A DNA stretch of 20,374 nucleotides. Source: CAYRXE01 sp964428205 (GTDB lineage: Bacteria > Patescibacteriota > Gracilibacteria > Peribacterales > Peribacteraceae). Shown here in pieces: positions 14,001 through 20,374 of this stretch (position 1 is its first letter; each line of letters starts with the position of its first letter). The position numbers and the translations under genes were made by a program. The stretch covers positions 1 through 20,374 of the forward strand of contig CAYRXE010000015.1 in the NCBI GenBank assembly GCA_964428205.1. Reading direction: 5' to 3'. The notes beneath the pieces are model-generated. The model made no database searches, was not told where the DNA came from, and saw only the letters and a list, made by a program, of their open reading frames with translations.

Positions 14001-14231
14001 CCGGTGATGATCGATGGTATCAAAGTTGAATATGCAATCCTTGCGCTGATTCAGGCAGACTTTATTGAATTCGAAACCATTAAAAAATACTGTAAACAGA
14101 TCAGCAAGACTTCGGTCATTCTCGCGCAAGGTATTATGGAACAGTTGGCAAACTTGGACGGAAAGACACCTAATAAGTATCAGGCTGAGGCAAGGGCGCA
14201 TTTGGCCTCATTGGGTGGGGCGAAAGATTGA
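11022..14231 (+). CDS. Very large soluble, mostly helical protein (1069 aa), unknown function
   Basis: I do not recognise a family. No signal peptide or membrane segment is visible. Residues 1-430 are charged and helical, with a DDDETPEQNEE acidic patch and EF/EW-rich stretches that suggest coiled coils. Residues about 435-512 form a low-complexity linker rich in Pro, Gly, Ala and charged residues. Residues about 513-1069 look like a globular helical array with many aromatic residues (HHGGFFRQYGIEFYSINDM, YYNNVSDVILADREVFKSIF). The ATG at 11022 abuts the upstream stop; an alternative ATG at 11094 has AGGAGAG 12 nt upstream and would remove 24 residues of unclear value. It is followed 31 bp later by dut. 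Base composition is like that of the neighbours, so recent transfer is not indicated. Confidence 0.85.
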   Translation: MLDWSATQRFATQNGPLAGERRLCMFARPRTGSPGAPGSPDDDETPEQNEELLAAETREMLKKQLVESDLAAVRSQVFEMMEHEPGKAEALLQKTAKVQKFMTEVYDIPGLEFRLPSGELTNLRHHLINNDKKMLDETMNFLQPQMETSAKMRAIAEILAEWERGELQLEEFKNKISPLTPPDTVDDITQADIDKWKTANPAERMKLREEINNRIELEKILDKMMQEVDSMQKIHEHVKHELLGAMPKQQIIDDSTAVQIKQSLATTFEKWDAGSMKLEELRIQAEPAYRAAGVPGTDERLREIEKAIAKIAATDDEKKKKEIHALVVVDVKDVKNFMQRKLGQWAQQKFDAIHRWEQGLVSNSEFAEIMKHVYATEGGDDVQQKLDAITQFVSTHGNTWSGNASDRIEVQEDLKRVINLRGTYKWLTRWCEKAKPEPQTQTAGAGAPPSAPTATAAGAAGGPPEKPKEKKEDPKPPKGGEPADGDDGSENDGSGGESGDREKPKLDEPANIDPVALQAHHGGFFRQYGIEFYSINDMIGGFKRVIDAYKHGFHERTVLKETAFASALGKAIPGWTYLSGEVKLTVEKAADSEKDKETREFKEYLEERHFTFTELFEGHGEVSMAHLQAEPPKARAVLEYAASRGWLYDVNAAQSQHKFQILGYDLKNICSDWGEGPDAKRKRENYFIKLAGTNASGVKSEISHGKEKEHYTDKAHLFIQAINHALDEKNYWEAVGIAQRSIERGLAGEISPWIAITVMRRLREDASARKYITDQILDQFGLIGFVHTARTLGALKVGRKGIGEWSKDPSKDFGEIDREHHGVCYYYIQIENRIKKLSGEKFESMEDKRKLDQMVAKVLAAELVPVGGTFISIFDKEFFPYAEEIIKMNQQGESHSKDEDDDYYNNVSDVILADREVFKSIFLLSGSGKFSNNPKPNFLLNTMLNHYGVLQQHGSPEAAKNYKKLASEKFNYWIEFWIRENRGGPAYTEQMPRPVMIDGIKVEYAILALIQADFIEFETIKKYCKQISKTSVILAQGIMEQLANLDGKTPNKYQAEARAHLASLGGAKD

Positions 14232-14262
14232 TATATATAAGTAGTCACGGCATGCTCCTTGC

Positions 14263-14700
14263 ATGCACATCGACGTTCGCCGTATCGACACTACTCTCCC
14301 CTTACCTACCTACGCCTCTGCGGGCGCTGTGGGTTTCGACATCGTCACGCGCGAGACAACCGTGATTGAACCGGGAGCGATTGGACTCATTCCAGGCAAC
14401 GTAATTGTGAAGGTGCCAGAAGGCTACGCCCTCTTGATCGTCCCCCGCTCCTCCATGCCCCGTAAGAAGGGCCTGGTGTGCCCACACAGCGTTGGCGTGA
14501 TCGACTGCGACTATCATGGCGAAAAGGACGAAGTCCTCGTACAGGTCCAAAACATCACGAAGGAGCCAGTCACGGTGGAGCGTGGTGAGCGCATTGCACA
14601 GGGGTTGTTTGTGAGGGTCGACAAAGCCGAGTGGAATGAGGTGGATGACCACGGCGCAGCAACGAGAGGAGGATTTGGATCCACAGGTACGCACCACTAA
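14263..14700 (+). CDS. dut: dUTP diphosphatase (trimeric dUTPase)
   Basis: dUTPase hydrolyses dUTP to dUMP and PPi, keeping uracil out of DNA and feeding dTMP synthesis. The 145-aa product has the five family motifs in order: AGAVGFDI (motif 1), PRSSMPRKKGL (motif 2, containing RSS), GVIDCDYHGE (motif 3, with the catalytic Asp and the uracil-stacking Tyr), ERIAQGL (motif 4), and the flexible C-terminal lid RGGFGSTG (motif 5). The Cys in motif 3 replaces the usual Ser. The start ATG lies in the second of two GCATGC copies (14250-14255, 14261-14266) that could pair and mask it. It probably shares a transcript with the 1069-aa gene. Confidence 0.96.
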   Translation: MHIDVRRIDTTLPLPTYASAGAVGFDIVTRETTVIEPGAIGLIPGNVIVKVPEGYALLIVPRSSMPRKKGLVCPHSVGVIDCDYHGEKDEVLVQVQNITKEPVTVERGERIAQGLFVRVDKAEWNEVDDHGAATRGGFGSTGTHH

Positions 14701-14732
14701 AAAAGGACCCGGATTGCTCCGAGCCCTCTTTT
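14699..14732. terminator. Bidirectional intrinsic terminator between dut and ftsZ
   Basis: GGACCCGG (14705-14712) pairs with CCGAGCCC (14719-14726) with two wobble pairs on the minus strand, loop of six bases. Six A precede it and TCTTTT follows, giving a T-rich tail on both strands. It serves the convergent dut (+) and ftsZ (-) genes and overlaps the dut stop codon. Confidence 0.8.
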
Positions 14733-14742
14733 GATTGCGAGA

Positions 14743-15996
14743 TTATTTCGAGAGCGGCTTGCGCATGAACGCAGGAACCTCGAGCTCTCCTTCGTCGAAC
14801 ATGGGGGACGAAGACTGACTCTTGATGCCGCTGTCCGAAGGCTGTGCCTGCTTTACCTCGACCTTGTCGTTTACTGGGCGAGAGAAAGTGTTCTTCATCA
14901 GCTTCTGTGCTGGGTTCTGCATGGCAGGGCTGTTGCTTGGCTTCTCGTCTACGAAGCCTGTTGCCACGACCGTGCACTTCACCTGACCGGTGAATGCCTC
15001 GTCGATGACAGCACCGAAGATGATGTTGGCCTCTGGAGCGCTTGCCTCTGTAACAATGCGCGCAGCTTCGTCGACTTCGAACATGGAGAGGTCGTTACCA
15101 CCCGTGATGTTGAAGAGGATTCCCTGTGCACCGTGGATGCTTGTTTCGAGGAGCGGACTATCGATAGCAGCGCGAGCAGCTTCTGCAGCACGGCTGTCTC
15201 CTGTGCCGTACCCAATTCCCATGAGCGCCGTACCGGCATCCTGCATGACGGACTTCACGTCGGCGAAGTCGACGTTCACCAAGCCCGGAGTCGTGATGAG
15301 ACTGGAGATACCCTCGATAGCATGCTTGAGCACTTCGTCGACAACCTGGAAGGCCTCGGTGAGAGGTGTCGTCTTATCGATGAGCGAGAGAATCTTGTCG
15401 TTAGGGATCGTGATGAGCGTGTCGACCGTGCCTTTGAGACCTTCGAGAGCTTCGTCTGCCTGCTTCTTGCGCTTGTGACCCTCGAAGCTGAATGGACGAG
15501 TAACAACGGCAACCGTGAGGATTCCCATGCTGCGAGCAGCCTCGGCAATCACGCGTACGGATCCGCTTCCCGTTCCACCGCCAAGACCGGCCGTGATGAA
15601 GAGCATGTCCGTGCCTTCAAGAGCCTTCTTGATTTCTTCCAAGCTTTCTTCTGCTGCGCGCTTACCAATTTCTGGGTTTGCACCGGCACCAAGACCGCGG
15701 GTCGTTCCACGACCAATCGTGATCTTCATTTGTGCAGGGTTGTGGTAGAGAGCCTGAGCATCGGTGTTCACCGCGATGAAATCGACACCGGCGAGCTTGG
15801 CCTTAAGCATGTTCGCAACAGCGTTCATACCTGCACCACCTGCGCCAAGGACGCGAATGGTTGCACCAGGCAACACGTCAGGGCGAACCTCGCGAGAGGA
15901 AGCCTGCGTACCGTCGTCACCGTAGCTGCCACCCCCAGAGGAGTTGCCACCGGGACCAGCCGGGCGAGAAAAGAGAGAGCGGAACGTGTCGGACAT
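14743..15996 (-). CDS. ftsZ: Cell division protein FtsZ
   Basis: FtsZ is the tubulin-like GTPase that forms the division ring. The 417-aa product has a Gly/Ser-rich N-terminal extension (about 1-42), then IRVLGAGGAGMNAV, the nucleotide-binding signature GGGTGSG at about 139-145 (the usual GGGTGTG with Thr to Ser), and the T7 synergy loop NVDFADVKSVM (about 241-251). A polar, Ser/Gln-rich linker leads to the C-terminal peptide ELEVPAFMRKP, which matches the (D/E)xPxFxR-type motif that binds FtsA. The start is ATG at 15996, without a Shine-Dalgarno. It lies 39 bp downstream of ftsA on the same strand and ends at the terminator shared with dut. Confidence 0.98.
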   Translation of the reverse strand: MSDTFRSLFSRPAGPGGNSSGGGSYGDDGTQASSREVRPDVLPGATIRVLGAGGAGMNAVANMLKAKLAGVDFIAVNTDAQALYHNPAQMKITIGRGTTRGLGAGANPEIGKRAAEESLEEIKKALEGTDMLFITAGLGGGTGSGSVRVIAEAARSMGILTVAVVTRPFSFEGHKRKKQADEALEGLKGTVDTLITIPNDKILSLIDKTTPLTEAFQVVDEVLKHAIEGISSLITTPGLVNVDFADVKSVMQDAGTALMGIGYGTGDSRAAEAARAAIDSPLLETSIHGAQGILFNITGGNDLSMFEVDEAARIVTEASAPEANIIFGAVIDEAFTGQVKCTVVATGFVDEKPSNSPAMQNPAQKLMKNTFSRPVNDKVEVKQAQPSDSGIKSQSSSPMFDEGELEVPAFMRKPLSK

Positions 15997-16035
15997 GATG
16001 GGAAAGGGAAGAGACTAAGGAAGAAAAAAGAAAAT

Positions 16036-17277
16036 TTACGGAAAGAGAGACTTGAGCCAGCCTGTGACTTGCTTCACAGCCTTGCCCATCTGGAAGTTGG
16101 ATGCGGCGCCAAAGAAGCCACGCTCCTCTTCGCGGATACCCCACACGAGGGATCCCAAAGCCGTTGCGTAGGCTGGATCGTCGACCTTTTCGATCACACC
16201 ACCAATGTCTACTGGGAAGCCCATCTGAACCGGAAGTCCGAGAACATCGCGAGCGAGGTCGAGGACTCCTGGAGCTTTGACCGCACCACCCGTGAGCACA
16301 GCACCAGCTGGGAGCATGCCTCCCTTGCCGATTGCCTGGAGCTGATCGCGGATCATGGAGAAGATCTCGTAGTAACGAGCCTGCATGATCTCGGCCATGT
16401 ACTTCTTGCTGACGGTTTGGGTGTCGACCTTGCTCACCGTGGAGAGGTCGATCATTTCGCGCTCGTTCATTTCCTGTGGGAGCACAGAACCGAATTCGAT
16501 CTTGATCTTCTCGGCTGTGTCGACAGATGTGCGCAGACCAATGGCGATATCGTTCGTCACGCTCTCTCCGGCTACAGGAAGGCTGACGGAATGCAGAATG
16601 GTGCCTTCTTCGAAGACGGCCAAGCTCGTGCAACCGGCACCTATATCTATAGTCACCACGCCAAGTTCCTTCTGGCGCTTGCTCAGAACGGACTCCGAAG
16701 CGGCAATGGTAGCGGGAACCAAAGCATCGATATCCACGCCAGCCTGGTCTACGGACTTCTCGAGGTTTTTTACATGCTGGATGTGCCCCGTGATGATGTG
16801 GGCTTCGACCTCCAGGCGGATGCCGGTCATGCCGATGGGGTTCTTGATGCCGCGCTGTTCGTCGACGGCGTAGAACTTGGGTTCGATGTGCAAGATGCGG
16901 CGGTTCTGAGGAATCGAAACTGCCTGTGCTGCCTCGAGCACGCGACCGATGTCATCGACCGTGATCTCGGAACCCGAGATGGCGATGACACCACGGCTGT
17001 CGAACGACTCGATGTGCGAACCGCTCATGCCGACGTACACATGGTTCACCGGAACACCTGCCATGCGCTCTGCGTCTTCGAGAGACGAGATGATGTTGTG
17101 GATGAGTTCCTCAACATCGATCACATGACCCTTGCGCATACCGAGGGACGGCGAGATACCGACACCGATGATGCTCGGTACTCGGTGATCGGAGTCTGCT
17201 CCATCCACGACGGCAATAACCGTGCGGATTTTGGAGCTACCGATATCTAGACTACAGACGACGCGTTCCTTAGGCAT
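16036..17277 (-). CDS. ftsA: Cell division protein FtsA
   Basis: FtsA is the actin-like protein that tethers FtsZ to the membrane. The 413-aa product shows the phosphate-1 motif VVCSLDIGSSKIRTVIA near the start, the FtsA-specific 1C subdomain region (about 85-165), the phosphate-2 motif VTIDIGAGCTSLAVF (about 210-224), and the adenosine motif AGAVLTGGAVKAPG (about 325-338). The last residues, VKQVTGWLKSLFP, form an amphipathic helix of the type that binds the membrane. The start is ATG at 17277. It is the first gene of an ftsA-ftsZ pair; no other division or cell-wall (dcw) genes lie next to it. The 306-bp upstream gap probably holds its promoter. Confidence 0.96.
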   Translation of the reverse strand: MPKERVVCSLDIGSSKIRTVIAVVDGADSDHRVPSIIGVGISPSLGMRKGHVIDVEELIHNIISSLEDAERMAGVPVNHVYVGMSGSHIESFDSRGVIAISGSEITVDDIGRVLEAAQAVSIPQNRRILHIEPKFYAVDEQRGIKNPIGMTGIRLEVEAHIITGHIQHVKNLEKSVDQAGVDIDALVPATIAASESVLSKRQKELGVVTIDIGAGCTSLAVFEEGTILHSVSLPVAGESVTNDIAIGLRTSVDTAEKIKIEFGSVLPQEMNEREMIDLSTVSKVDTQTVSKKYMAEIMQARYYEIFSMIRDQLQAIGKGGMLPAGAVLTGGAVKAPGVLDLARDVLGLPVQMGFPVDIGGVIEKVDDPAYATALGSLVWGIREEERGFFGAASNFQMGKAVKQVTGWLKSLFP

Positions 17278-17583
17278 GGGAGAGCGAGGAAATGACGGAT
17301 CCGTTTACGAGAAGTAAGGACTCAAAACGGGGTGAATGTGCATCACTCTACGCGTGCGGTTTCCGCAGTAGCAAGAGGCAAACGACTACGTTTGGTACTC
17401 ACAAATGCATGCATTGATCACAAAAAGTACACTCGTTTTTCCGCTTCAATTAGCCATCTAACAAAAAATGTGCACAGTGAAAAAAGTGCTCAAAATAGAT
17501 GAGTAGAGATTGTGTTCATATTTTTTTCGACAAAATTTCTCATCACGCAAACTTCCATGCATCGAAGAGAGATGATGATCGAC
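17278..17583. other. 306-bp AT-rich intergenic region upstream of ftsA
   Basis: No gene is seen. The region holds a perfect 12-bp palindrome AATGCATGCATT (17404-17415), a 10-bp palindrome ACGGATCCGT (17295-17304), and an AT-rich part from about 17400 to 17560 with short A- and T-runs. It must contain the ftsA promoter unless transcription enters from the exonuclease gene, but I cannot pick a convincing -35/-10 pair on the minus strand. No strong intrinsic terminator for the exonuclease gene is visible either. No perfect DnaA box was found here. Confidence 0.5.
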
Positions 17584-18552
17584 TTAGAACATGCTCAGTT
17601 GATTCTCACCGAGTGGTTTTTTGATGGGTGCTTTGGGCGCCTCAGGAGCTGAAACTAAGAAGTGTTTTGCACCGTACTCAGACTGCGCCATCTGCTGGTA
17701 GCGCTTACTGAGTGTGTTGAATTCGAGCGTCTTGAAGAGCTCCAATACAGGGTCGATAGAGATGTTCTGAAGCTCTGCTTCTTCGAAGTTCACAGGCAAT
17801 GGAATGTCGCACAGCAGGGTTGCCATGTGCTCGCAGAAGAAGGCGGCTTCTTTGTCGGCTTCGAGCTTCTTGCGCGTACCTTCTTTGATCTCGGAGAGGT
17901 GCTCGTAGATACCGTTGAGGCTGCCGTAATCCTGGATGAGCTGGGCAGCAGTCTTGGGTCCAATCCCCTTCACTCCCGGAAGGTTATCGGAGCTGTCTCC
18001 GGTGAGTCCTTTGTAGGCCGGGATCTGCGCAGGGGTCACGCCGTACTTTGCTTCGACACCTACGTCATCTAAGTACTCCGGTTCCTGGTACCCCTTATGA
18101 GGAATGGCAATGCGGATCTTCTTCGTCGCAATCTGCAAAGCATCGCGATCACCGGTGACGATGGTGACCTTCATGCCTGCCTTCTCTGCTTCGGTAGCGT
18201 AGGCACAGAGGAAGTCATCGGCCTCGTATTTGGGGTTCGAGACAGAAGCAGCCTGAAAAGTCTGCAGGAACTCCATGACCCTGGGGATTTGCGCGTAGAA
18301 CTCATCGGGGGTCTCGGCCCTCCCTTCTTTATAGGTGGCATTCTCGGCATGGCGGAAGGTCTCTTCTCCGGCGTCAAAGGCGAAAATGAGATGGGTAGGT
18401 TCCTCGGTTTTGATGATATTCAGGAGCATCGAAGCAACGCCATAGGTGACGTTTGTGAGCTCCCCACTCGCCTTCACTTTGAGTGATTGAGGGACGGCGT
18501 AGAACGCGCGGTACATCATGTGATGACCGTCTATAAGAACGAGATGGGACAT
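17584..18552 (-). CDS. Stand-alone 5'-3' exonuclease (Pol I N-terminal / FEN type) with C-terminal clamp-binding peptide
   Basis: The 322-aa product corresponds to the 5' nuclease domain of DNA polymerase I, which removes RNA primers and flaps; no polymerase domain follows. Metal-binding and helical-arch motifs are present: LIDGHHMMYRAFYA, FDAGEETFRHAENATYKEGR, YEADDFLCAYA, VTGDRDALQIA, and the H3TH region GLTGDSSDNLPGVKGIGPKT. After a Pro/Ala-rich linker (APEAPKAPIKKP) the protein ends in QLSMF, close to the QLSLF-type beta-clamp-binding motif. ATG at 18552 lacks a Shine-Dalgarno and is preceded at 6 nt by a TATGAT box, so the mRNA may be leaderless. It is divergent from the glycosyltransferase-like gene and 306 bp from ftsA. 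Confidence 0.93.
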   Translation of the reverse strand: MSHLVLIDGHHMMYRAFYAVPQSLKVKASGELTNVTYGVASMLLNIIKTEEPTHLIFAFDAGEETFRHAENATYKEGRAETPDEFYAQIPRVMEFLQTFQAASVSNPKYEADDFLCAYATEAEKAGMKVTIVTGDRDALQIATKKIRIAIPHKGYQEPEYLDDVGVEAKYGVTPAQIPAYKGLTGDSSDNLPGVKGIGPKTAAQLIQDYGSLNGIYEHLSEIKEGTRKKLEADKEAAFFCEHMATLLCDIPLPVNFEEAELQNISIDPVLELFKTLEFNTLSKRYQQMAQSEYGAKHFLVSAPEAPKAPIKKPLGENQLSMF

Positions 18553-18558
18553 GCCGGG

Positions 18559-18564
18559 ATCATA
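18559..18564 (-). promoter_or_regulatory. Candidate leaderless -10 box (TATGAT) of the exonuclease gene
   Basis: The minus strand reads CGCTATGAT, six bases (CCCGGC), then ATG. The distance puts the transcription start at the start codon. No good -35 is visible at the normal distance. Confidence 0.45.
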
Positions 18565-18672
18565 GCGATATACGTCACAAATTCGAGCTCCGTTTCGACC
18601 TCGAAATGTTAAATAAACATAACATCACAATCTTAGGGTTTGGCAAGAAGTGGTGTATTCCACAAAACCCAC

Positions 18673-18686
18673 TTTTCGGCTATACT
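18673..18686 (+). promoter_or_regulatory. Promoter -10 region, TTTTCGGCTATACT
   Basis: A TATACT hexamer at 18681-18686 lies 19 bp before the ATG of the glycosyltransferase-like gene. The block matches 12 of 14 positions of TTTTCCGCTATAAT at 10484-10497. No TTGACA-like -35 is evident. Confidence 0.5.
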
Positions 18687-18705
18687 GAGCTGTTACATCC
18701 ACTTC

Positions 18706-19305
18706 ATGTCTCACACAGCTTTGCACACCACCATGCAGGAATTCAAAGTAGGATCCCTCGACCGTAAGGTGGCGAATAAATTGACGCTGCAGAGCGCCTG
18801 GGGCTGGGCCAAGGAGCCCAAGAGACCCATGGTGTGTTTCCCCTTTGGCATGACAGAAAAGCTCGGTGGCGAACTCCTCAAAGAGCTCCTCCCCGGTCTC
18901 TTGAGTGTCGACTGCGAACTCGTGATCCTTGGAAAAGGCTCTGCGGAGTACGGCACGCTCTTTACAGAGCTTCAGAAGCAGCACAGTCACCGCGTGAAGA
19001 TCCTCAAGAATGAACCTGCCGAGCTCGAGAAGATGCTCGCCGCTTGCGACATTGCCATCTGCCTCGCAGAGCATGACGAGAGCGAGATTCAGGATTGTCT
19101 ACGCAACGGAGTGATTCCGGTATCGCCAGAGTCCCCTTTCCTCGCCGACTACAACCCGGTGCAGGAGTCGGGTAATGCCTTTGTCTTTGATCAGAAAAAC
19201 GTCTGGAGCGTATTCGGCGCACTTGTGCGCGCACTCGAGACGTTCAAGTTCCCTTACGACTGGAGGACGATCCAGCGTCATGCGATGGAATCCGCCCAGA
19301 AGTGA
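18706..19305 (+). CDS. Half glycogen/starch-synthase-like protein (GT-B C-terminal domain only), probably non-catalytic
   Basis: The 199-aa product resembles the C-terminal Rossmann domain of bacterial glycogen synthase (GlgA): ELLKELLPGLLSVDCELVIL followed by GKGSAEY, then HRVKILKNEPAELEKMLAAC, then NAFVFDQKNVWSVFGALVRA and DWRTIQRHAMES, which match the GlgA end almost block for block. The N-terminal acceptor domain (GT5) is absent, and the ADP-glucose-binding block SRFEPCGLTQLY of GlgA is replaced by LAEHDESEIQDCL. It is therefore unlikely to be a working synthase alone; it may be a partner subunit or a repurposed domain. ATG at 18706 was chosen from the promoter position; an internal ATG nine codons on is possible. 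It is convergent with the HTTM gene. Confidence 0.7.
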   Translation: MSHTALHTTMQEFKVGSLDRKVANKLTLQSAWGWAKEPKRPMVCFPFGMTEKLGGELLKELLPGLLSVDCELVILGKGSAEYGTLFTELQKQHSHRVKILKNEPAELEKMLAACDIAICLAEHDESEIQDCLRNGVIPVSPESPFLADYNPVQESGNAFVFDQKNVWSVFGALVRALETFKFPYDWRTIQRHAMESAQK

Positions 19306-19362
19306 ACGAAAAACAAAAACACATCGACCTCCCTTAGGGTCTTTGAACCTTTTTTTGGGAAA

Positions 19363-20232
19363 TCAGGCCAAATTTCGCTGTTTGAGGAAGGCCCGAACCT
19401 TCTCCGGATCTAAAAAGAGATGATACGTGGCGATCATCGCGAGGAACCACCACATGCCGAGGAGCAACACGAGTGAGATATGGAAGAGCACGCCTCCAAG
19501 GAAGGTCCATTTTTGTACGGGCTTAATCCAGAGACCAATAGGCAGTGCGATCTCGCAGACTTTCACCACGTAGTTCCACAGATCAAACAACTCGATGGAT
19601 GTGATGTTCCGCACGGTCCAGAACGCGAAGGGCGTGGCCCACAGTCCCATGAAACTCCACGAGAGAATTTCGCCACTCTGGAAATCGGGCAGCCAGAGTT
19701 TTTGCATACCCACGCCAAAGTACGTCATCGTGATCTGCGCGCAGATGAGTCGCTGCGCGAACATAGTAATAGGACGTGAAGCAAAGACGCTCCCCTTTTT
19801 AAAGTACATCGAGAGCGAGTACGTGGCGTCTGCTTCGCTGAGCGCGATACACAGAAGCAGGAAGATGTAGAGCATGTCGAATGACGTGCCAAAGTGATGG
19901 AGTGACAAGAACCAATGATAGAGCGCTAGAAGGAATGCTCCTGCGGAGGCGATGCGAAAGAAGACGCCAAGCGTCACGCAGACGAGACACACGATGAATG
20001 CGCCATACAGAACCCATGCAACCTCTGGGCTTGGGACATCAAACGATAGGAGTGGAATAGCGATGCCTTGGTTCGAAAACATGAGACGCACATGCGGTGC
20101 AAAGCCAAGCCAATACATCGTGAGCCAGGCTCCACCCAAAAAACGGAAGATCGCGATGGCATGTGGCGAGACCTCGCGGAACCAAAAGATATTCCACCAG
20201 CTCCATGCCTGTGAGAGTGCGCCGGGTCTCAT
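19363..20232 (-). CDS. HTTM-domain (vitamin K-dependent carboxylase-like) membrane protein
   Basis: The 289-aa polytopic protein (about six to seven hydrophobic segments) has the features of the HTTM family: an N-terminal FREVSPHAIAIFRFLGGAW block, FSNQGIAIPLL, and the central AQITMTYFGVGMQKLWLPDF followed by SGEILSWSF. It lacks the large C-terminal domain of the eukaryotic gamma-carboxylase, as most bacterial HTTM proteins do; their substrates are mostly unknown. The start codon overlaps the upstream gene's stop as ATGA, so the two are translationally coupled. It converges with the glycosyltransferase-like gene over a 57-bp gap that contains a T-run (19352-19358) but only a weak hairpin. Confidence 0.8.
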   Translation of the reverse strand: MRPGALSQAWSWWNIFWFREVSPHAIAIFRFLGGAWLTMYWLGFAPHVRLMFSNQGIAIPLLSFDVPSPEVAWVLYGAFIVCLVCVTLGVFFRIASAGAFLLALYHWFLSLHHFGTSFDMLYIFLLLCIALSEADATYSLSMYFKKGSVFASRPITMFAQRLICAQITMTYFGVGMQKLWLPDFQSGEILSWSFMGLWATPFAFWTVRNITSIELFDLWNYVVKVCEIALPIGLWIKPVQKWTFLGGVLFHISLVLLLGMWWFLAMIATYHLFLDPEKVRAFLKQRNLA

Positions 20233-20374
20233 GGCAGCATGATGACGGGAACCATGCGCGAGTACGGCGAATAGCGAAGTGTTTCGTATCCCTCAATAGA
20301 TGGCGGCCACACTTCCCAAGAGAGACGCACAGTCTCGTAGGTGTTTCCTTTCTCTGCTTCTAACTCACGAATTT
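20229..20374 (-). CDS. C-terminal end of an unknown protein (partial, cut by window edge)
   Basis: An open frame enters from the right edge of the window on the minus strand and ends with TGA at 20231-20229, overlapping the HTTM start codon by 4 bp (ATGA). The visible 47 residues include ELEAEKGNTYETVRLSWEVW and end in RMVPVIMLP. They are polar with no membrane segment. I do not recognise the family. The tight overlap suggests a functional partner of the HTTM protein. Confidence 0.7.
   Translation of the reverse strand, partial: IRELEAEKGNTYETVRLSWEVWPPSIEGYETLRYSPYSRMVPVIMLP

Noticed and set aside
14229..14231. Recoding of TGA as in Gracilibacteria/Absconditabacteria
   Set aside because: TGA ends the 1069-aa gene, the glycosyltransferase-like gene and the partial gene at the right edge at sensible places, and no real gene has in-frame TGA codons.
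14731..17250. 839-aa open frame on the plus strand opposite ftsZ and ftsA
   Set aside because: It runs through the intergenic gap antisense to two clear genes, has no family resemblance or ribosome binding site, and is explained by the codon use of the minus-strand genes.
1..20374. CRISPR arrays, classical insertion sequences or prophage genes
   Set aside because: No regularly spaced repeats, transposase or phage structural genes were found on either strand.

Overview
The window looks like chromosomal core sequence from a Patescibacteria/CPR bacterium, perhaps of the Peregrinibacteria/Peribacteria type. This is an inference from several traits together: a ThrS without the N-terminal TGS domain, a Pol I-type 5'-3' exonuclease standing alone without a polymerase domain, a very large helical protein of unknown family, a four-helix-bundle (S23/IVP-type) gene, a DnaA-FtsA-FtsZ core, and start codons that mostly lack Shine-Dalgarno sequences. 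TGA is used as a normal stop, so the recoded Gracilibacteria/Absconditabacteria lineages are unlikely. No phage, CRISPR array or classical insertion sequence is seen.

Layout. Positions 1-417 hold the 5' end of a tRNA (probably Pro, minus strand), a duplicated tRNA 5' half and a highly structured non-coding stretch. Positions 418-9767 are almost all minus-strand genes: enolase, two membrane proteins of unknown function (one ending in a sortase-like LPHAG signal), a degenerate Lgt-family protein, threonyl-tRNA synthetase, a four-helix-bundle gene wrapped in inverted octamer arrays, DnaA, an RseP-type site-2 protease, and ComF. A cluster of DnaA-box-like sites lies between rseP and comF. Positions 9768-14700 run on the plus strand: a 70-aa membrane protein with its own terminator, tRNA-Val(GAC), a 163-aa membrane protein directly coupled to a 1069-aa unknown helical protein, and dUTPase. 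A bidirectional terminator separates dut from the minus-strand ftsA-ftsZ pair. The right end has a FEN-type exonuclease with a C-terminal clamp-binding peptide, a plus-strand half glycogen-synthase-like protein, an HTTM-family membrane protein, and the C-terminus of one further gene.

How the genes fit together. Replication and division functions (DnaA, candidate DnaA boxes, dUTPase, FEN exonuclease, FtsA, FtsZ) sit together with translation (ThrS, tRNAs), glycolysis (enolase) and envelope functions (Lgt-like, RseP, possible sortase substrate, HTTM).

The observations most worth following are: the four-helix-bundle gene packaged exactly between inverted octamer arrays, one of which seems to supply the -35 box of thrS; three genes whose -10 hexamer ends exactly 6 nt before the ATG, suggesting leaderless transcripts; the two-gene unit of a membrane protein plus a 1069-aa protein; and an Lgt-fold protein lacking the known essential residues. 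All family assignments were made by eye and from memory, without database searches.
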